A DNA stretch of 64,000 bases from Gracilibacillus sp. YIM 98692 (GCF_010993965.1 NZ_WIXM01000002.1:124001-188000), one strand, 5' to 3'. Positions 17,682 through 26,587 are shown, counted from the stretch's first letter. Made by a program: numbers and translations. The notes: generated from the letters alone by a model not told the origin.

Positions 17682-19100
17682 ATTAAGAAATTGCTTTTAT
17701 TGCTCTGTGCCTTTTTATTAGCTATCTCGTTTTTACCTCAGCATGGAGAAGCCGCAAAAAAATTCCCTGATGTAAATCAATATTCTGACCATATTTCGAA
17801 ATTGGTAGATCTAGGAATCATTAATGGTTATCCAGATGGAACTTTTAAACCAGAGAATGACATATTACGAATTCATGCGGTGAATATGATTTTACGTGAG
17901 ATGGGGGTAGATGTAGAGAATAGTAATGCACCAGACCCAGAATTTAAAGATATATCTCCAGGAGATAGGGAATTTAAGGCTGTTGCTAAAGCAGTTGAAT
18001 TAGGCTTTATCAAAGGTAAACCAGATGGTACGTTCGACCCCAGAGGTAACTTAACAAGAGGGCAAATGGCATCTATCTTAGTTAAAGCTTATGAACTTGA
18101 AGGTAATTATAATGGAGAATTCACGGATATAAGTGATAGTCACTGGGCCCACGATATCGTATCCAAATTAGCTGCAAATGGGATCACTACTGGATATCAA
18201 GATGGTACTTTCCGTTCTAATGAAAAGCTATCAAGAAAACATTTCGCTGTATTTTTATCTAGAACAATTGTAGAAGATTCAGAAGAAGAAAATACAGGAA
18301 ATGAATATAAAACGGAAAAGAATGTCTGGATCTGGGATCGTACCGCCATCTCTGAAACGCCTGATGAAACCATTAACTTTTTAGTCCAACACCACGTTGA
18401 TAATCTTTACTTGCATTTTAATCCGCTAATTAAAGAAAGCTATCCTTATTTCATCCAAAAGGCGACAGAAAATGGGATGAAAGTCCATGCCTTAATGGGA
18501 GCTCCTAAATGGGGTCTTGAAGCTAATGTTTCGGATGGGAAACATCGAATCGATTTAGTGAGAGAGTATAACGAAAATGCTCCAGCTGATGGAAAATTCA
18601 TTGGGATTCATTTTGATATTGAACCGCATGTACTGGATGAATGGGATCAGGATCGTGCAGATGCTGTACAACAATGGGTTAACGCCGCACAAGAATATAT
18701 TGAGTATGCGAAGGAGTTTGGATTTACTGTAGGTACTGATTTGCCTTTTTGGACGGATGGGCCAAGTGTGGAGCCATATTATCCTCACTTTTATCAAAAA
18801 ATGATTGATATGAATGATTATGTAACGGTGATGGCTTATCGAAATACTGCGTTAGGATCCAATAGCATCACTTCTCTGTCTGAAAATGAAGTGTTATATG
18901 CGGATTCGCCGAAAGTAGAGATTGGGGTTGAACTAAACCCTCATTATTTAGATTATGTAAGCTTTGATAACAAAACGAATCTCGAAATGGAAGAAGAACT
19001 TGCCTTAGTAAGAGATTATTACAAAGACTTAAAGGCGATTGGTTTTAAAGGTATTACTTACCATAGCTATCGAGGGTGGAGAGATTTAACCAATCGATAA
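17682..19100 (+). CDS. SLH-domain surface protein with a glycoside-hydrolase-like TIM-barrel domain
   Basis: 472-residue exported protein. A signal peptide (IKKLLLLLCAFLLAISFLPQ, then HGEAA) precedes three S-layer homology repeats at about 27-80, 85-142 and 144-198, each with the PDGTF/QDGTF motif, so it should be held on secondary cell wall polymer. Residues 210-472 resemble a TIM-barrel carbohydrate-active domain (VWIWDRTA, FIGIHFDIEPHVLDEW, YVTVMAYRNTA); substrate unknown. The start is unusual: the only well-spaced initiation codon after AGAGGAGA is ATT at 17682; an ATG at 17677 is followed at once by TAA. The TTG at 17691 is poorly spaced and lacks the basic n-region. Confidence 0.75.
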   Translation: MKKLLLLLCAFLLAISFLPQHGEAAKKFPDVNQYSDHISKLVDLGIINGYPDGTFKPENDILRIHAVNMILREMGVDVENSNAPDPEFKDISPGDREFKAVAKAVELGFIKGKPDGTFDPRGNLTRGQMASILVKAYELEGNYNGEFTDISDSHWAHDIVSKLAANGITTGYQDGTFRSNEKLSRKHFAVFLSRTIVEDSEEENTGNEYKTEKNVWIWDRTAISETPDETINFLVQHHVDNLYLHFNPLIKESYPYFIQKATENGMKVHALMGAPKWGLEANVSDGKHRIDLVREYNENAPADGKFIGIHFDIEPHVLDEWDQDRADAVQQWVNAAQEYIEYAKEFGFTVGTDLPFWTDGPSVEPYYPHFYQKMIDMNDYVTVMAYRNTALGSNSITSLSENEVLYADSPKVEIGVELNPHYLDYVSFDNKTNLEMEEELALVRDYYKDLKAIGFKGITYHSYRGWRDLTNR

Positions 19101-19265
19101 GGAGAGACTTCCATCAGTGGGGGTTCTTCACCCCCTTCTTGATGAGTTAGCAAAACTTATCAGGGTGCTAGCGTCCGTTATCCCCCGCTTAATTACTACT
19201 TCTTTCATTATTTTAAGTCTTAAAGTGGAGGTCTTACGACGATTGTTCACCGTGATGTGATAAAG
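19096..19265 (+). repeat. R1 dispersed structured repeat, copy 2
   Basis: Plus-strand, full-length copy directly after the SLH gene, whose TAA stop lies in the GATAAG edge. Order: GAGACTTCCATCAG; hairpin GGGGGT-TCTTC-ACCCCC; 11-bp stem CTTGATGAGTT/AACTTATCAGG with an AGCAA loop; linker GTGCTA; long stem from GCGTCCGTTATCCCCC to AGTGGAGGTCTTACGACG; tail TTCACCGTGAT. The rest of the 495-base gap to yusV holds a terminator and the Fur-controlled promoter. Confidence 0.8.
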
Positions 19266-19305
19266 TGATTTCAATAAAAATTTGCTTCATAAAAATAAGT
19301 ATATC

Positions 19306-19339
19306 ATCACCACTACCAGAGTGTAGAGGTGATTTCTTT
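19306..19339 (+). terminator. Terminator hairpin downstream of the SLH gene
   Basis: ATCACC-A-CTAC/GTAG-A-GGTGAT stem with a 6-base loop, followed by TTCTTT. Confidence 0.65.
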
Positions 19340-19465
19340 ATTCATTATTCGTATTTATTAGGGTTTTGTGTGTAATGCCTAATTGAGAATGTGTTTTATA
19401 ATTATTTTTAAACAACCCCTATATTTAATGAGAAAAGAGACGTTAAGAAAATGTGAGAATTTATT

Positions 19466-19484
19466 GAAAGTGATTATCAAAGTC
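19466..19484. promoter_or_regulatory. Fur box upstream of yusV
   Basis: GAAAGTGATTATCAAAGTC matches the 19-bp Fur consensus at 14 positions when read on the minus strand. It abuts the putative -35 (TTGACT, 19486-19491; 17-base spacer; TAAACT at 19509), so iron-bound Fur would block the promoter. Confidence 0.6.
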
Positions 19485-19595
19485 ATTGACTTTTGCCAAA
19501 AAAACAAATAAACTGGACCCAGGTGAAAAAAAAGGATCGTAAATATATAGTGTATGTATTGCGTCAAAAAGTGTGATTTAAGGGAGAGGTTCCGA

Positions 19596-20435
19596 ATGGA
19601 AACATTGGTCACCAAAGATTTAACGCTTGGTTACGGGGACGAAGTCATTATAGATGAATTAGATATCACTATTCCTAAAGGGGAAATAACAGTATTTATA
19701 GGTGGAAACGGTTGTGGAAAATCAACGCTTTTACGTTCACTAGCACGATTATTAAAGCCGAAGCAAGGAGATGTTGTGCTAAATGGGGAAGATATTGCGA
19801 AGGTTCCAACTAAGGAAGTAGCAAAACAATTAGCTATTTTACCGCAAAGCCCAGTTAGTCCAGAAGGTTTAACCGTTGAAGACTTGGTGAAACAAGGAAG
19901 ACATCCATATAAGACGATGTTTAAAAGATGGTCAAAAGAGGACGAAGAAGCGGTGAATGAAGCATTGCAAGCAACCAATATGGTTGATCTAAAAAATCGA
20001 GCAGTGGATTCTCTATCTGGAGGGCAGCGTCAGCGTGCATGGATTGCTATGACGCTTGCACAAGGAACGGACACGATTTTATTAGATGAACCGACTACTT
20101 ATTTAGATATGACGCATCAAATCGAAATATTAGACTTGTTATTTGAATTAAATGAAAAGCGAAAAAGCACGATCGTGATGGTTCTGCATGATTTGAATTT
20201 AGCATGTCGATATGCTCATCACATTGTAGCTATTAAAAATAAGAAAGTTTATGCGCAAGGCAGACCAGAAGAAATTATAAATTGCGGTTTAGTCCATGAC
20301 GTTTTTCAAATGAAATGTGATGTGATGTATGACCCAATGTTCGGAACACCAATGTGTATACCTCACGGACGTGGACGATGCTTAATTAAAGAAGCTGTAG
20401 AGGAATCAAAACAACAACACGCCTATACTTCCTAA
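19596..20435 (+). CDS. yusV: Iron-siderophore ABC transporter ATP-binding protein
   Basis: 279-residue ABC ATPase of the FecE/FhuC type. Walker A is GGNGCGKST, the Q-loop ILPQSP, the signature LSGGQRQR, Walker B TILLDEPTTYLD and the switch His VLHDLNLACRYAHH. It closely resembles B. subtilis YusV, a stand-alone ATPase shared by several siderophore importers (FeuABC, YfiYZ-YfhA), and like it lacks adjacent permease genes. ATG at 19596 follows GGGAGAGGTTCCG. The Fur box upstream supports an iron role. Confidence 0.9.
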   Translation: METLVTKDLTLGYGDEVIIDELDITIPKGEITVFIGGNGCGKSTLLRSLARLLKPKQGDVVLNGEDIAKVPTKEVAKQLAILPQSPVSPEGLTVEDLVKQGRHPYKTMFKRWSKEDEEAVNEALQATNMVDLKNRAVDSLSGGQRQRAWIAMTLAQGTDTILLDEPTTYLDMTHQIEILDLLFELNEKRKSTIVMVLHDLNLACRYAHHIVAIKNKKVYAQGRPEEIINCGLVHDVFQMKCDVMYDPMFGTPMCIPHGRGRCLIKEAVEESKQQHAYTS

Positions 20436-20440
20436 TCAAA

Positions 20441-20485
20441 AGCTCTTTATTCTGTTTTACAGTTACAGAATAAAGAGCTTTTTTT
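20441..20485 (+). terminator. Strong intrinsic terminator after yusV
   Basis: Perfect 15-bp stem AGCTCTTTATTCTGT/ACAGAATAAAGAGCT followed by TTTTTTTAT. Confidence 0.9.
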
Positions 20486-20610
20486 ATATGGAAACCACCA
20501 CAAGAAGCCTTCTGATGAATGAATTATTGTCCTATTTCCAACATATTATGGAGCTTTGAATACATTAAATTATTGTAAAAACATACACTATCGTGAAGGA
20601 GTGAGGACGT

Positions 20611-20925
20611 ATGGAGAAGAAAAAATACTATGTAAATATTGGAACACAAGAAATTTCACAAATACCCTACGGAAATAATGATCATATTGTGATTCATGCA
20701 ACAGACGAGGAAGTGTTTAACCTCAGAGAGAAATTTAATGAGATGCACGATGCGGAAATCGGAACTTTTGTCCGTGCGCATATCCCATTTGTTCCCTATC
20801 ATCATGATACACAAAATGATGATTATGACCGCGGCATACAAGAAGTGATGCAAATGATTTATCAATTAGCAGATGCAGAAACAAAAAAAGCTATGGAAAG
20901 TAGTATGAATGTGGAAAAAAAGTGA
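20611..20925 (+). CDS. Conserved-type small protein of unknown function
   Basis: 104-residue acidic soluble protein; family not recognised. Its N-terminal half (KYYVNIGTQEISQIPYG, then IVIHATDEEVFNLREKF) looks like a small alpha/beta domain. The middle carries FVRAHIPFVPYHHDTQNDDY, rich in His and Asp and possibly metal-binding, and the C-terminus is a helix with QEVMQMIYQLADAET. ATG at 20611 follows GAAGGAGTGAGGACGT. It stands between yusV and ytkD with its own gap on both sides. Confidence 0.7.
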   Translation: MEKKKYYVNIGTQEISQIPYGNNDHIVIHATDEEVFNLREKFNEMHDAEIGTFVRAHIPFVPYHHDTQNDDYDRGIQEVMQMIYQLADAETKKAMESSMNVEKK

Positions 20926-21021
20926 AACAAAAAGTAATGTAGAAACGTCCAATATATAAAGATGTTTAAGGTGAGAATAAAAGAGGAATAGATCTATAGG
21001 AGAAATGGAGGGAGAATCCTT

Positions 21022-21585
21022 ATGAGGAAAATGTATATCCTGATAACCATTCTAGTACTTATAGCCTTTACTATCATTGTGACTAAACAGATAAATACAA
21101 CATATGCAACTGGAACGCATACGGAACAAATACAAAAAGCAGCGGTTAGCGAAAAAGTGGAATGGGAAGGTGTGGGACAAGCAGCTGAAAACGAAAAGGC
21201 AGAAGCCTTATCTCATGAGACGATAGTACGATTGACAGATCAATTTATGGAGCTGCTCGTACAAGAGACAGATGACAATTATCGCGTTAAGCATTATGAT
21301 ACAAAAGAAGCATTATTAGATGCTTTCGATCCCTATGTTAAAAGGGAATCGGCAGAACCATATATCGATTATTATTATGAAGAAAAGGCAGACGGCTTAT
21401 ATATTATACCAACAGAAACCCCTCCATGGTTTCAAAAAGATCAAGAATATGAGAAAATAGTAAAAGATAAAAAAACAGTAGAAATAAAACAAACAAACCA
21501 AACGGACTTATACGGTCCTTATACTATTATAATCGAATTTCAAAATATAGATGGCTCATGGATCATAGCAAATATTCGCAATTAA
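21022..21585 (+). CDS. Membrane-anchored or secreted protein of unknown function
   Basis: 187-residue protein with an N-terminal hydrophobic segment (MYILITILVLIAFTIIVTK) without an obvious cleavage site, so probably a signal anchor with an extracellular domain. That domain is acidic and rich in Tyr, with YDTKEALLDAFDPYVKRE and YIDYYYEEKADGLYIIP, and ends in FQNIDGSWIIANIRN, the kind of ending seen in small NTF2-like extracytoplasmic domains. ATG at 21022 follows GGAGGGAGAATCC. It is 25 bases upstream of ytkD and may be cotranscribed. Confidence 0.7.
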   Translation: MRKMYILITILVLIAFTIIVTKQINTTYATGTHTEQIQKAAVSEKVEWEGVGQAAENEKAEALSHETIVRLTDQFMELLVQETDDNYRVKHYDTKEALLDAFDPYVKRESAEPYIDYYYEEKADGLYIIPTETPPWFQKDQEYEKIVKDKKTVEIKQTNQTDLYGPYTIIIEFQNIDGSWIIANIRN

Positions 21586-21610
21586 CAGCCGTAAAAGGTA
21601 GTATGGTATT

Positions 21611-22093
21611 ATGAAAACATTTTATGATTATTACAACAATAAAGTACAATTAGATTTTGAAAAACAACCTTTTGACAAAAACCCTAAGCATGTATGGGTA
21701 ATATGTCGTTATCGGTCACAATGGTTGTTAACACACCACCGTAATAGAGGTATAGAGTTTCCAGGTGGAAAGGTGGAACCAGGAGAAACTCCGAAAGAAG
21801 CAGCTATTCGTGAAGTACTTGAAGAAACAGGAGGAATTATTGAACAAATCACCTATATTGGTCAATATTTTGTATCAGGAAAAGGTGGAAAATTAGCTAA
21901 AAATATTTATTTTGCCACCATTGAGAAGCTGGAAGAACAAGACACTTACTTTGAAACAGAAGGGCCTATCTTACTTGATGCAATACCAGAAAACATTCTA
22001 TCCAATAAAGCGTACAGCTTTATTATGAAAGATAAAGTATTAGCGTATAGCATGGAGTATATACAAAAACATCTATCCCCGACATATAGCTAA
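21611..22093 (+). CDS. ytkD: Nudix nucleoside triphosphate hydrolase YtkD
   Basis: 160-residue Nudix hydrolase. The Nudix box occupies about residues 52-74 (GGKVEPGETPKEAAIREVLE, then ETGG), with all conserved Gly, Arg and Glu residues. B. subtilis YtkD is a nucleoside triphosphatase with antimutator (8-oxo-dGTP) and RNA-decapping-type activity. ytkD lies close to metK in both genomes. The ATG at 21611 has only a weak AAAGGTAG binding site. The terminator hairpin includes the stop codon. Confidence 0.88.
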   Translation: MKTFYDYYNNKVQLDFEKQPFDKNPKHVWVICRYRSQWLLTHHRNRGIEFPGGKVEPGETPKEAAIREVLEETGGIIEQITYIGQYFVSGKGGKLAKNIYFATIEKLEEQDTYFETEGPILLDAIPENILSNKAYSFIMKDKVLAYSMEYIQKHLSPTYS

Positions 22094-22117
22094 TCTAAAA
22101 GGGTTAGCTATTTTTTT
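22086..22117 (+). terminator. Intrinsic terminator overlapping the ytkD stop
   Basis: ATAGCTAATC/GGTTAGCTAT stem followed by TTTTTTT. Confidence 0.85.
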
Positions 22118-22133
22118 GTTGTATATATGCTCT

Positions 22134-22168
22134 CGTTGACTTTCTGGTATGAATTGGATAACATACAT
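22134..22168 (+). promoter_or_regulatory. Possible metK promoter
   Basis: TTGACT followed, after 17 bases, by TAACAT, about 330 bases upstream of metK. The resulting long leader would include R1 copy 3. No S-box motif is visible. Confidence 0.4.
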
Positions 22169-22290
22169 ATAATGAGCATGGTCGAAAATGAACAATACTG
22201 AAATTAACTCGTGCAATTTTCCGATAAACATTGTATAGTTGAACATGATGATATTTTTTTATAAGATAAAATTATTCGTTAAATTGACGT

Positions 22291-22445
22291 GATAAAATGA
22301 GACTTCCATCAATGGGGTTTTCTTCATCCCCGACTGATGATTAGAGAAACTTATCAGGGTGCTAGCGTTCGTTATCCCCCACTTATCCTTTTTTTATCAA
22401 GCGAAGAAGTAGGGGGGCTTACGGACGATTGTTCCCCGTGATAAA
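22291..22445 (+). repeat. R1 dispersed structured repeat, copy 3 (metK leader)
   Basis: Plus-strand full-length copy from GATAAAATGAGACTTCCATC to GTTCCCCGTGATAAA, ending 51 bases before the metK ATG. Here the long stem pairs CCCCCACTT with an AAGTAGGGGGG strand and GTTCGT with ACGGAC. It occupies the place where Bacillus metK has a SAM riboswitch. Confidence 0.8.
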
Positions 22446-22496
22446 TAGAGTTGTATAGCTTTTTTATGGTAGGTTTTAAGGGAGGAAAGAAATAAA

Positions 22497-23696
22497 ATGA
22501 CTCAAAATAGACGTTTATTCACATCAGAATCGGTTACAGAAGGACATCCGGATAAAATTTGTGACCAGATATCTGACGCAATACTAGATGAAATTGTTAA
22601 AAATGATCCAAACGCAAGAGTAGCATGTGAAACAACCGTGACGACTGGTTTAGTTTTAGTGGCTGGTGAAATTACCACTTCTACATATGTAGATATACCG
22701 AAAATTGTCCGTAACACGATTAAAGAGATAGGTTATACAAGAGCAAAATACGGATTTGATGCAGAAACATGCGGTGTATTAACTGCTATTGATGAACAAT
22801 CAGCAGATATTGCTGGAGGAGTAAACACAGCATTGGAAGCAAGAGAAGGGCAAATGACAGAAGACGAGTTAGAAGCCATAGGTGCAGGGGATCAAGGGTT
22901 AATGTTCGGTTATGCTAATAATGAAACCCCTGAATTGATGCCTTTACCGATCAGTTTAGCACATAAGCTTTCAAAGCGATTGTCTGATGTAAGAAAAAAT
23001 GGCACGCTCGGCTATCTGCGACCAGATGGGAAAACACAAGTGACGGTTGAGTATGATGAAAATAACAAGCCAGTACGTATTGATACTATCGTCATTTCGA
23101 CGCAGCATCATCAGGATATTAAGTTAGAACAAATTCAAAAAGATGTTAAAGAACATGTGATTCAGCCTATTGTACCTAAGGACTTATTACAGAATACAAA
23201 ATATTTCATTAATCCAACAGGAAGATTTGTGATCGGTGGCCCACAAGGGGATGCAGGGTTAACAGGAAGAAAACTTATTGTTGATACCTATGGCGGATAT
23301 GCTCGTCATGGCGGTGGCGCATTTAGTGGCAAGGATGCAACCAAAGTAGACCGTTCCGCAGCGTATGCAGCACGATATGTGGCAAAAAATATTGTCGCAG
23401 CAGGTCTAGCAGAAGCGTGTGAAGTACAATTTGCCTATGCCATTGGTGTGGCACAGCCAGTGTCTATCTCGATTAATACATTCGGTACAGGAAAATATAC
23501 AGAAGAAGAATTAGTGAATGCAGTCCGTCATTTGTTTGACCTTCGACCTGCTGGGATTATTAAAATGCTTGATTTAAGAAGACCTATTTATCGTAACACA
23601 GCAGCATATGGACATTTCGGCAGAACAGATGAAGCATTCCCTTGGGAAAAAACAGATAAGGTAGAGCAATTAAAGGCATATTTAGCTAATTCATAA
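22497..23696 (+). CDS. metK: S-adenosylmethionine synthetase
   Basis: 399-residue enzyme making SAM from methionine and ATP. Signatures [12 protein letters not shown] and [16 protein letters not shown] are intact, as is the N-terminal [20 protein letters not shown]. Length is standard. ATG at 22497 follows AGGGAGGAAAG. The leader holds R1 copy 3 rather than a recognisable S-box; a terminator separates it from asnB. Confidence 0.98.
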   Translation: MTQNRRLFTSESVTEGHPDKICDQISDAILDEIVKNDPNARVACETTVTTGLVLVAGEITTSTYVDIPKIVRNTIKEIGYTRAKYGFDAETCGVLTAIDEQSADIAGGVNTALEAREGQMTEDELEAIGAGDQGLMFGYANNETPELMPLPISLAHKLSKRLSDVRKNGTLGYLRPDGKTQVTVEYDENNKPVRIDTIVISTQHHQDIKLEQIQKDVKEHVIQPIVPKDLLQNTKYFINPTGRFVIGGPQGDAGLTGRKLIVDTYGGYARHGGGAFSGKDATKVDRSAAYAARYVAKNIVAAGLAEACEVQFAYAIGVAQPVSISINTFGTGKYTEEELVNAVRHLFDLRPAGIIKMLDLRRPIYRNTAAYGHFGRTDEAFPWEKTDKVEQLKAYLANS

Positions 23697-23717
23697 AGCA
23701 TGATATGTAAATTTAAG

Positions 23718-23746
23718 ACCAAGTACGGATAGGTGCTTGGTTTTTA
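23718..23746 (+). terminator. Intrinsic terminator after metK
   Basis: ACCAAGTAC/GTGCTTGGT stem with a short loop, followed by TTTT. Confidence 0.75.
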
Positions 23747-23837
23747 AAATGGTATAATAAATGATGATAAGACGTAACTTAGACAACAGTTATTCGTCGA
23801 ATATATAGAAAGAAAAAATTGAAAGAGGGAACATAAC

Positions 23838-25742
23838 ATGTGTGGATTTATCGGGATATTAAAGAATGAGAAGAATTATTGGCAAAAGCAACAGAGGGAA
23901 CAGTTTGAAAATAGAAATGCAGCCATCTATCATAGAGGACCTGATGATGAAGGGTATTATGAAGATGAGGATGTGTTATTTGGGTTTCGTCGTTTAAGTA
24001 TTATTGATATCGAAAGTGGACATCAACCATTCACCTATAATGATGAACAATATTGGATGGTGTTTAATGGAGAAATATACAATTATTTAGAGTTGAAAAA
24101 TCAATTACAAGCAAATGGCTATTCCTTTACAACGGACTCTGATACAGAAGTGATATTAGCAATGTTTCAGGAATATGGAGTAGATGCATTTAAGCAACTT
24201 AGAGGTATGTTTGCGATTTTAATATGGGATAAAACAAATGAAAGCCTGTATGGCGCAAGAGATCCATTTGGAATTAAGCCTTTTTTCTATAAAGAAGCAG
24301 AGGAAGGTACCTATTTTACTTCTGAGAAAAAGAGTTTATTAGCATTAGATGGAGAAAGCGTGGATGCAGAATCACTGCAACAATATTTAAGCTTTCAATA
24401 TGTACCAGAACCAAATACAATGCATCAATCGATCAAAAAGATAGAACCAGGGCATTATTTTGTGAAAAAGCAAGGGGAAGATTTCCAATTCCATCGCTAT
24501 TTCCATGCAACTTTTCACCCTATTCAACGAAAGGAAAGCTATTGGGTGAAAAGGATACGAGAAGTAATGTTTGATTCTGTAAAGGTACACATGCGCAGTG
24601 ATGTTCCAGTCGGTTCTTTTTTATCTGGAGGGATTGATTCATCATTAATTGTGGCAATGGCAAAACAATATCATCCAGATATTAAAACTTTCTCTGTTGG
24701 TTTTGAGCAAGAAGGGTATTCGGAAGTTGATGTTGCCAAAGAGACAGCTGAAAGACTTGGTGTGGAAAATATATCGTATATGATTTCACCAGAAGAATAT
24801 GTGGCCAAACTCCCTAAAATCATTTGGCACTTAGATGACCCGTTGGCAGATCCGGCTTGTGTGCCATTGTATTTTGTAGCAAGAGAAGCGAAAAAACATG
24901 TTACTGTGGTATTGTCTGGGGAAGGATCAGATGAATTATTTGGTGGTTATAACATTTATAGAGAGCCGGAGTCTTTAAAAGTTTTTGATTCGATTCCAAC
25001 TCCTGCAAAAGATTTACTAGCTCGAGTTGCACAGGTTTTACCAGAAGGGGTAAAAGGAAAAAGCTTCTTAGAACGCGGTACAACTCCATTGAGAGATCGT
25101 TATATTGGAAATGCGAAAATTTTAGAAGAGAAGGAGAAAATAGATTTATTACAAAAATATAATCCAAATGCTTCTTATCAACATATTACGTCACCTTTTT
25201 ATGACCGTGTGATCAATGACCCATTAGTAAATCAAATGCAGTATATCGATATCCAAACATGGCTGCGCGGAGATATTTTACTAAAGGCGGATAAGATGAC
25301 GATGGCCCATTCATTAGAATTACGTGTACCATTTTTAGATAAAGAAGTGTTTGATGTGGCTAGAGAAATACCAGTCGATATGAAAATTGCTAATGGAACT
25401 ACAAAAGATATTTTAAGAAAAGCTGCAAGAGGTGTAGTACCAGATCATGTCCTAGATCGTAAAAAACTAGGCTTTCCAGTGCCAATTAGATATTGGCTCA
25501 AAAAGGAATTAAATAGTTGGGCAAAGCAATTAATTCAAGAAAGTGAGACAGACCATTTATTAAATAAAGAGGTCATTTATCAATTGTTGGAGGATCATTG
25601 CGCAGATAGAGCGGACAATAGCAGGAAATTGTGGACAGTTTTTATGTTTATGATTTGGCATCAAGTTTATATGGAAAACAAATATGATATGAACGAATTG
25701 CAAATAGAAGATCAAGCAAAAAGCAAGCTACCTTCGTCTTAA
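23838..25742 (+). CDS. asnB: Asparagine synthetase (glutamine-hydrolysing)
   Basis: 634-residue two-domain amidotransferase. Cys2 (MCGFIGI) is the class II glutaminase nucleophile, with RGPDDEG, GFRRLSIID and NGEIYNY in the N-terminal domain. The synthetase domain has the PP-loop SGGIDSSLIVAMA and LSGEGSDELFGGY. It matches B. subtilis AsnB, which is likewise next to metK. ATG at 23838 follows GAAAGAGGGAACA. Its TAA stop overlaps the stop of the convergent C39-like gene. Confidence 0.95.
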   Translation: MCGFIGILKNEKNYWQKQQREQFENRNAAIYHRGPDDEGYYEDEDVLFGFRRLSIIDIESGHQPFTYNDEQYWMVFNGEIYNYLELKNQLQANGYSFTTDSDTEVILAMFQEYGVDAFKQLRGMFAILIWDKTNESLYGARDPFGIKPFFYKEAEEGTYFTSEKKSLLALDGESVDAESLQQYLSFQYVPEPNTMHQSIKKIEPGHYFVKKQGEDFQFHRYFHATFHPIQRKESYWVKRIREVMFDSVKVHMRSDVPVGSFLSGGIDSSLIVAMAKQYHPDIKTFSVGFEQEGYSEVDVAKETAERLGVENISYMISPEEYVAKLPKIIWHLDDPLADPACVPLYFVAREAKKHVTVVLSGEGSDELFGGYNIYREPESLKVFDSIPTPAKDLLARVAQVLPEGVKGKSFLERGTTPLRDRYIGNAKILEEKEKIDLLQKYNPNASYQHITSPFYDRVINDPLVNQMQYIDIQTWLRGDILLKADKMTMAHSLELRVPFLDKEVFDVAREIPVDMKIANGTTKDILRKAARGVVPDHVLDRKKLGFPVPIRYWLKKELNSWAKQLIQESETDHLLNKEVIYQLLEDHCADRADNSRKLWTVFMFMIWHQVYMENKYDMNELQIEDQAKSKLPSS

Positions 25743-26587
25743 TGGACGGTAATAGCTTGCTTGCCCATTTGCTCCCAGGCAGCAATAAATGGTTGTTTGG
25801 GAGCTTTTTTTGCTTTGCCATCATAAGGATCATTAAAATAGATATATGAGGAATCATACCCAGTCACTAAAACGGCATGTTGCTTATGGGTAATTTCAAC
25901 AGGTCCTTGAGGCGTTTGCCATGTTTGAAACTGTTCCTCCTCTAATGGTTTATAGGTGATATTAGTAATAATAACAACAGGTTGCTTATTAGCAATAAAT
26001 TCCATAACTTCGGTAAACGGTTGACTTGTTAAATCCTTAGCACTATTCCCCATATAATCTTTTGTTAATTGATATAAAGGCTCATGATAAACGCCATATC
26101 CAGGTTCATCAAGAGAAAACATACTCCCGACGAAACCTTTATTAGGGTTGCCAAAATAAATTTCTCCGTTTTTTTCTTGATAGGATGTGGTATCTTTTTT
26201 TATTTGATCAGCCAAAGTTAATTTATCGATTTCTAGTCCATGAAATTGTAATAACATCGCTAAAGAAGTGACTTCACATCCACGCGGTAATTCAGGATAT
26301 TGTTGAATGGATGGGGCTTGATTGTTTGCTTTCAAAGGTACTTTTGGGATTAATTGCTTTGCTTGAGAGTCGTGATAAGTAATGATATATTTGTTTTCTT
26401 CCTCAGCATAGACCCATTGGATGTTCAAGTTCGAAAGTATGAAGCTTACTAATAAAACTCCTATGGTGATAAATAAATAAAGGTAAAACATGGCAGCATA
26501 TCGTAAAATTTTCCTTTGATATAGCTTGTAATAATACAAAAGAAAAAAGACCATTATGAAAGATATACTAAAAAGGAAAATTAACAT
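25739..26587 (-). CDS. Membrane-anchored C39-like cysteine peptidase
   Basis: 282-residue protein with two N-terminal membrane helices (about residues 2-20 and 31-52) and an extracytoplasmic peptidase_C39_2 domain. The presumed nucleophile is in LPRGCEVTSLAMLLQFHG, the His in HAVLVTGYDSSYIYFNDPYDG, which also supplies the Asp. Such proteins in Bacillaceae are mostly uncharacterised. ATG at 26587 has a GGAGGTTTACCT-type site. Together with ytoA, 29 bases upstream, it may form a two-gene unit. Confidence 0.8.
   Translation of the reverse strand: MLIFLFSISFIMVFFLLYYYKLYQRKILRYAAMFYLYLFITIGVLLVSFILSNLNIQWVYAEEENKYIITYHDSQAKQLIPKVPLKANNQAPSIQQYPELPRGCEVTSLAMLLQFHGLEIDKLTLADQIKKDTTSYQEKNGEIYFGNPNKGFVGSMFSLDEPGYGVYHEPLYQLTKDYMGNSAKDLTSQPFTEVMEFIANKQPVVIITNITYKPLEEEQFQTWQTPQGPVEITHKQHAVLVTGYDSSYIYFNDPYDGKAKKAPKQPFIAAWEQMGKQAITVH

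Noticed and set aside
22118-22496. S-box riboswitch before metK
   Set aside because: Expected from B. subtilis, but no S-box core motif was seen; the structured element present is R1.
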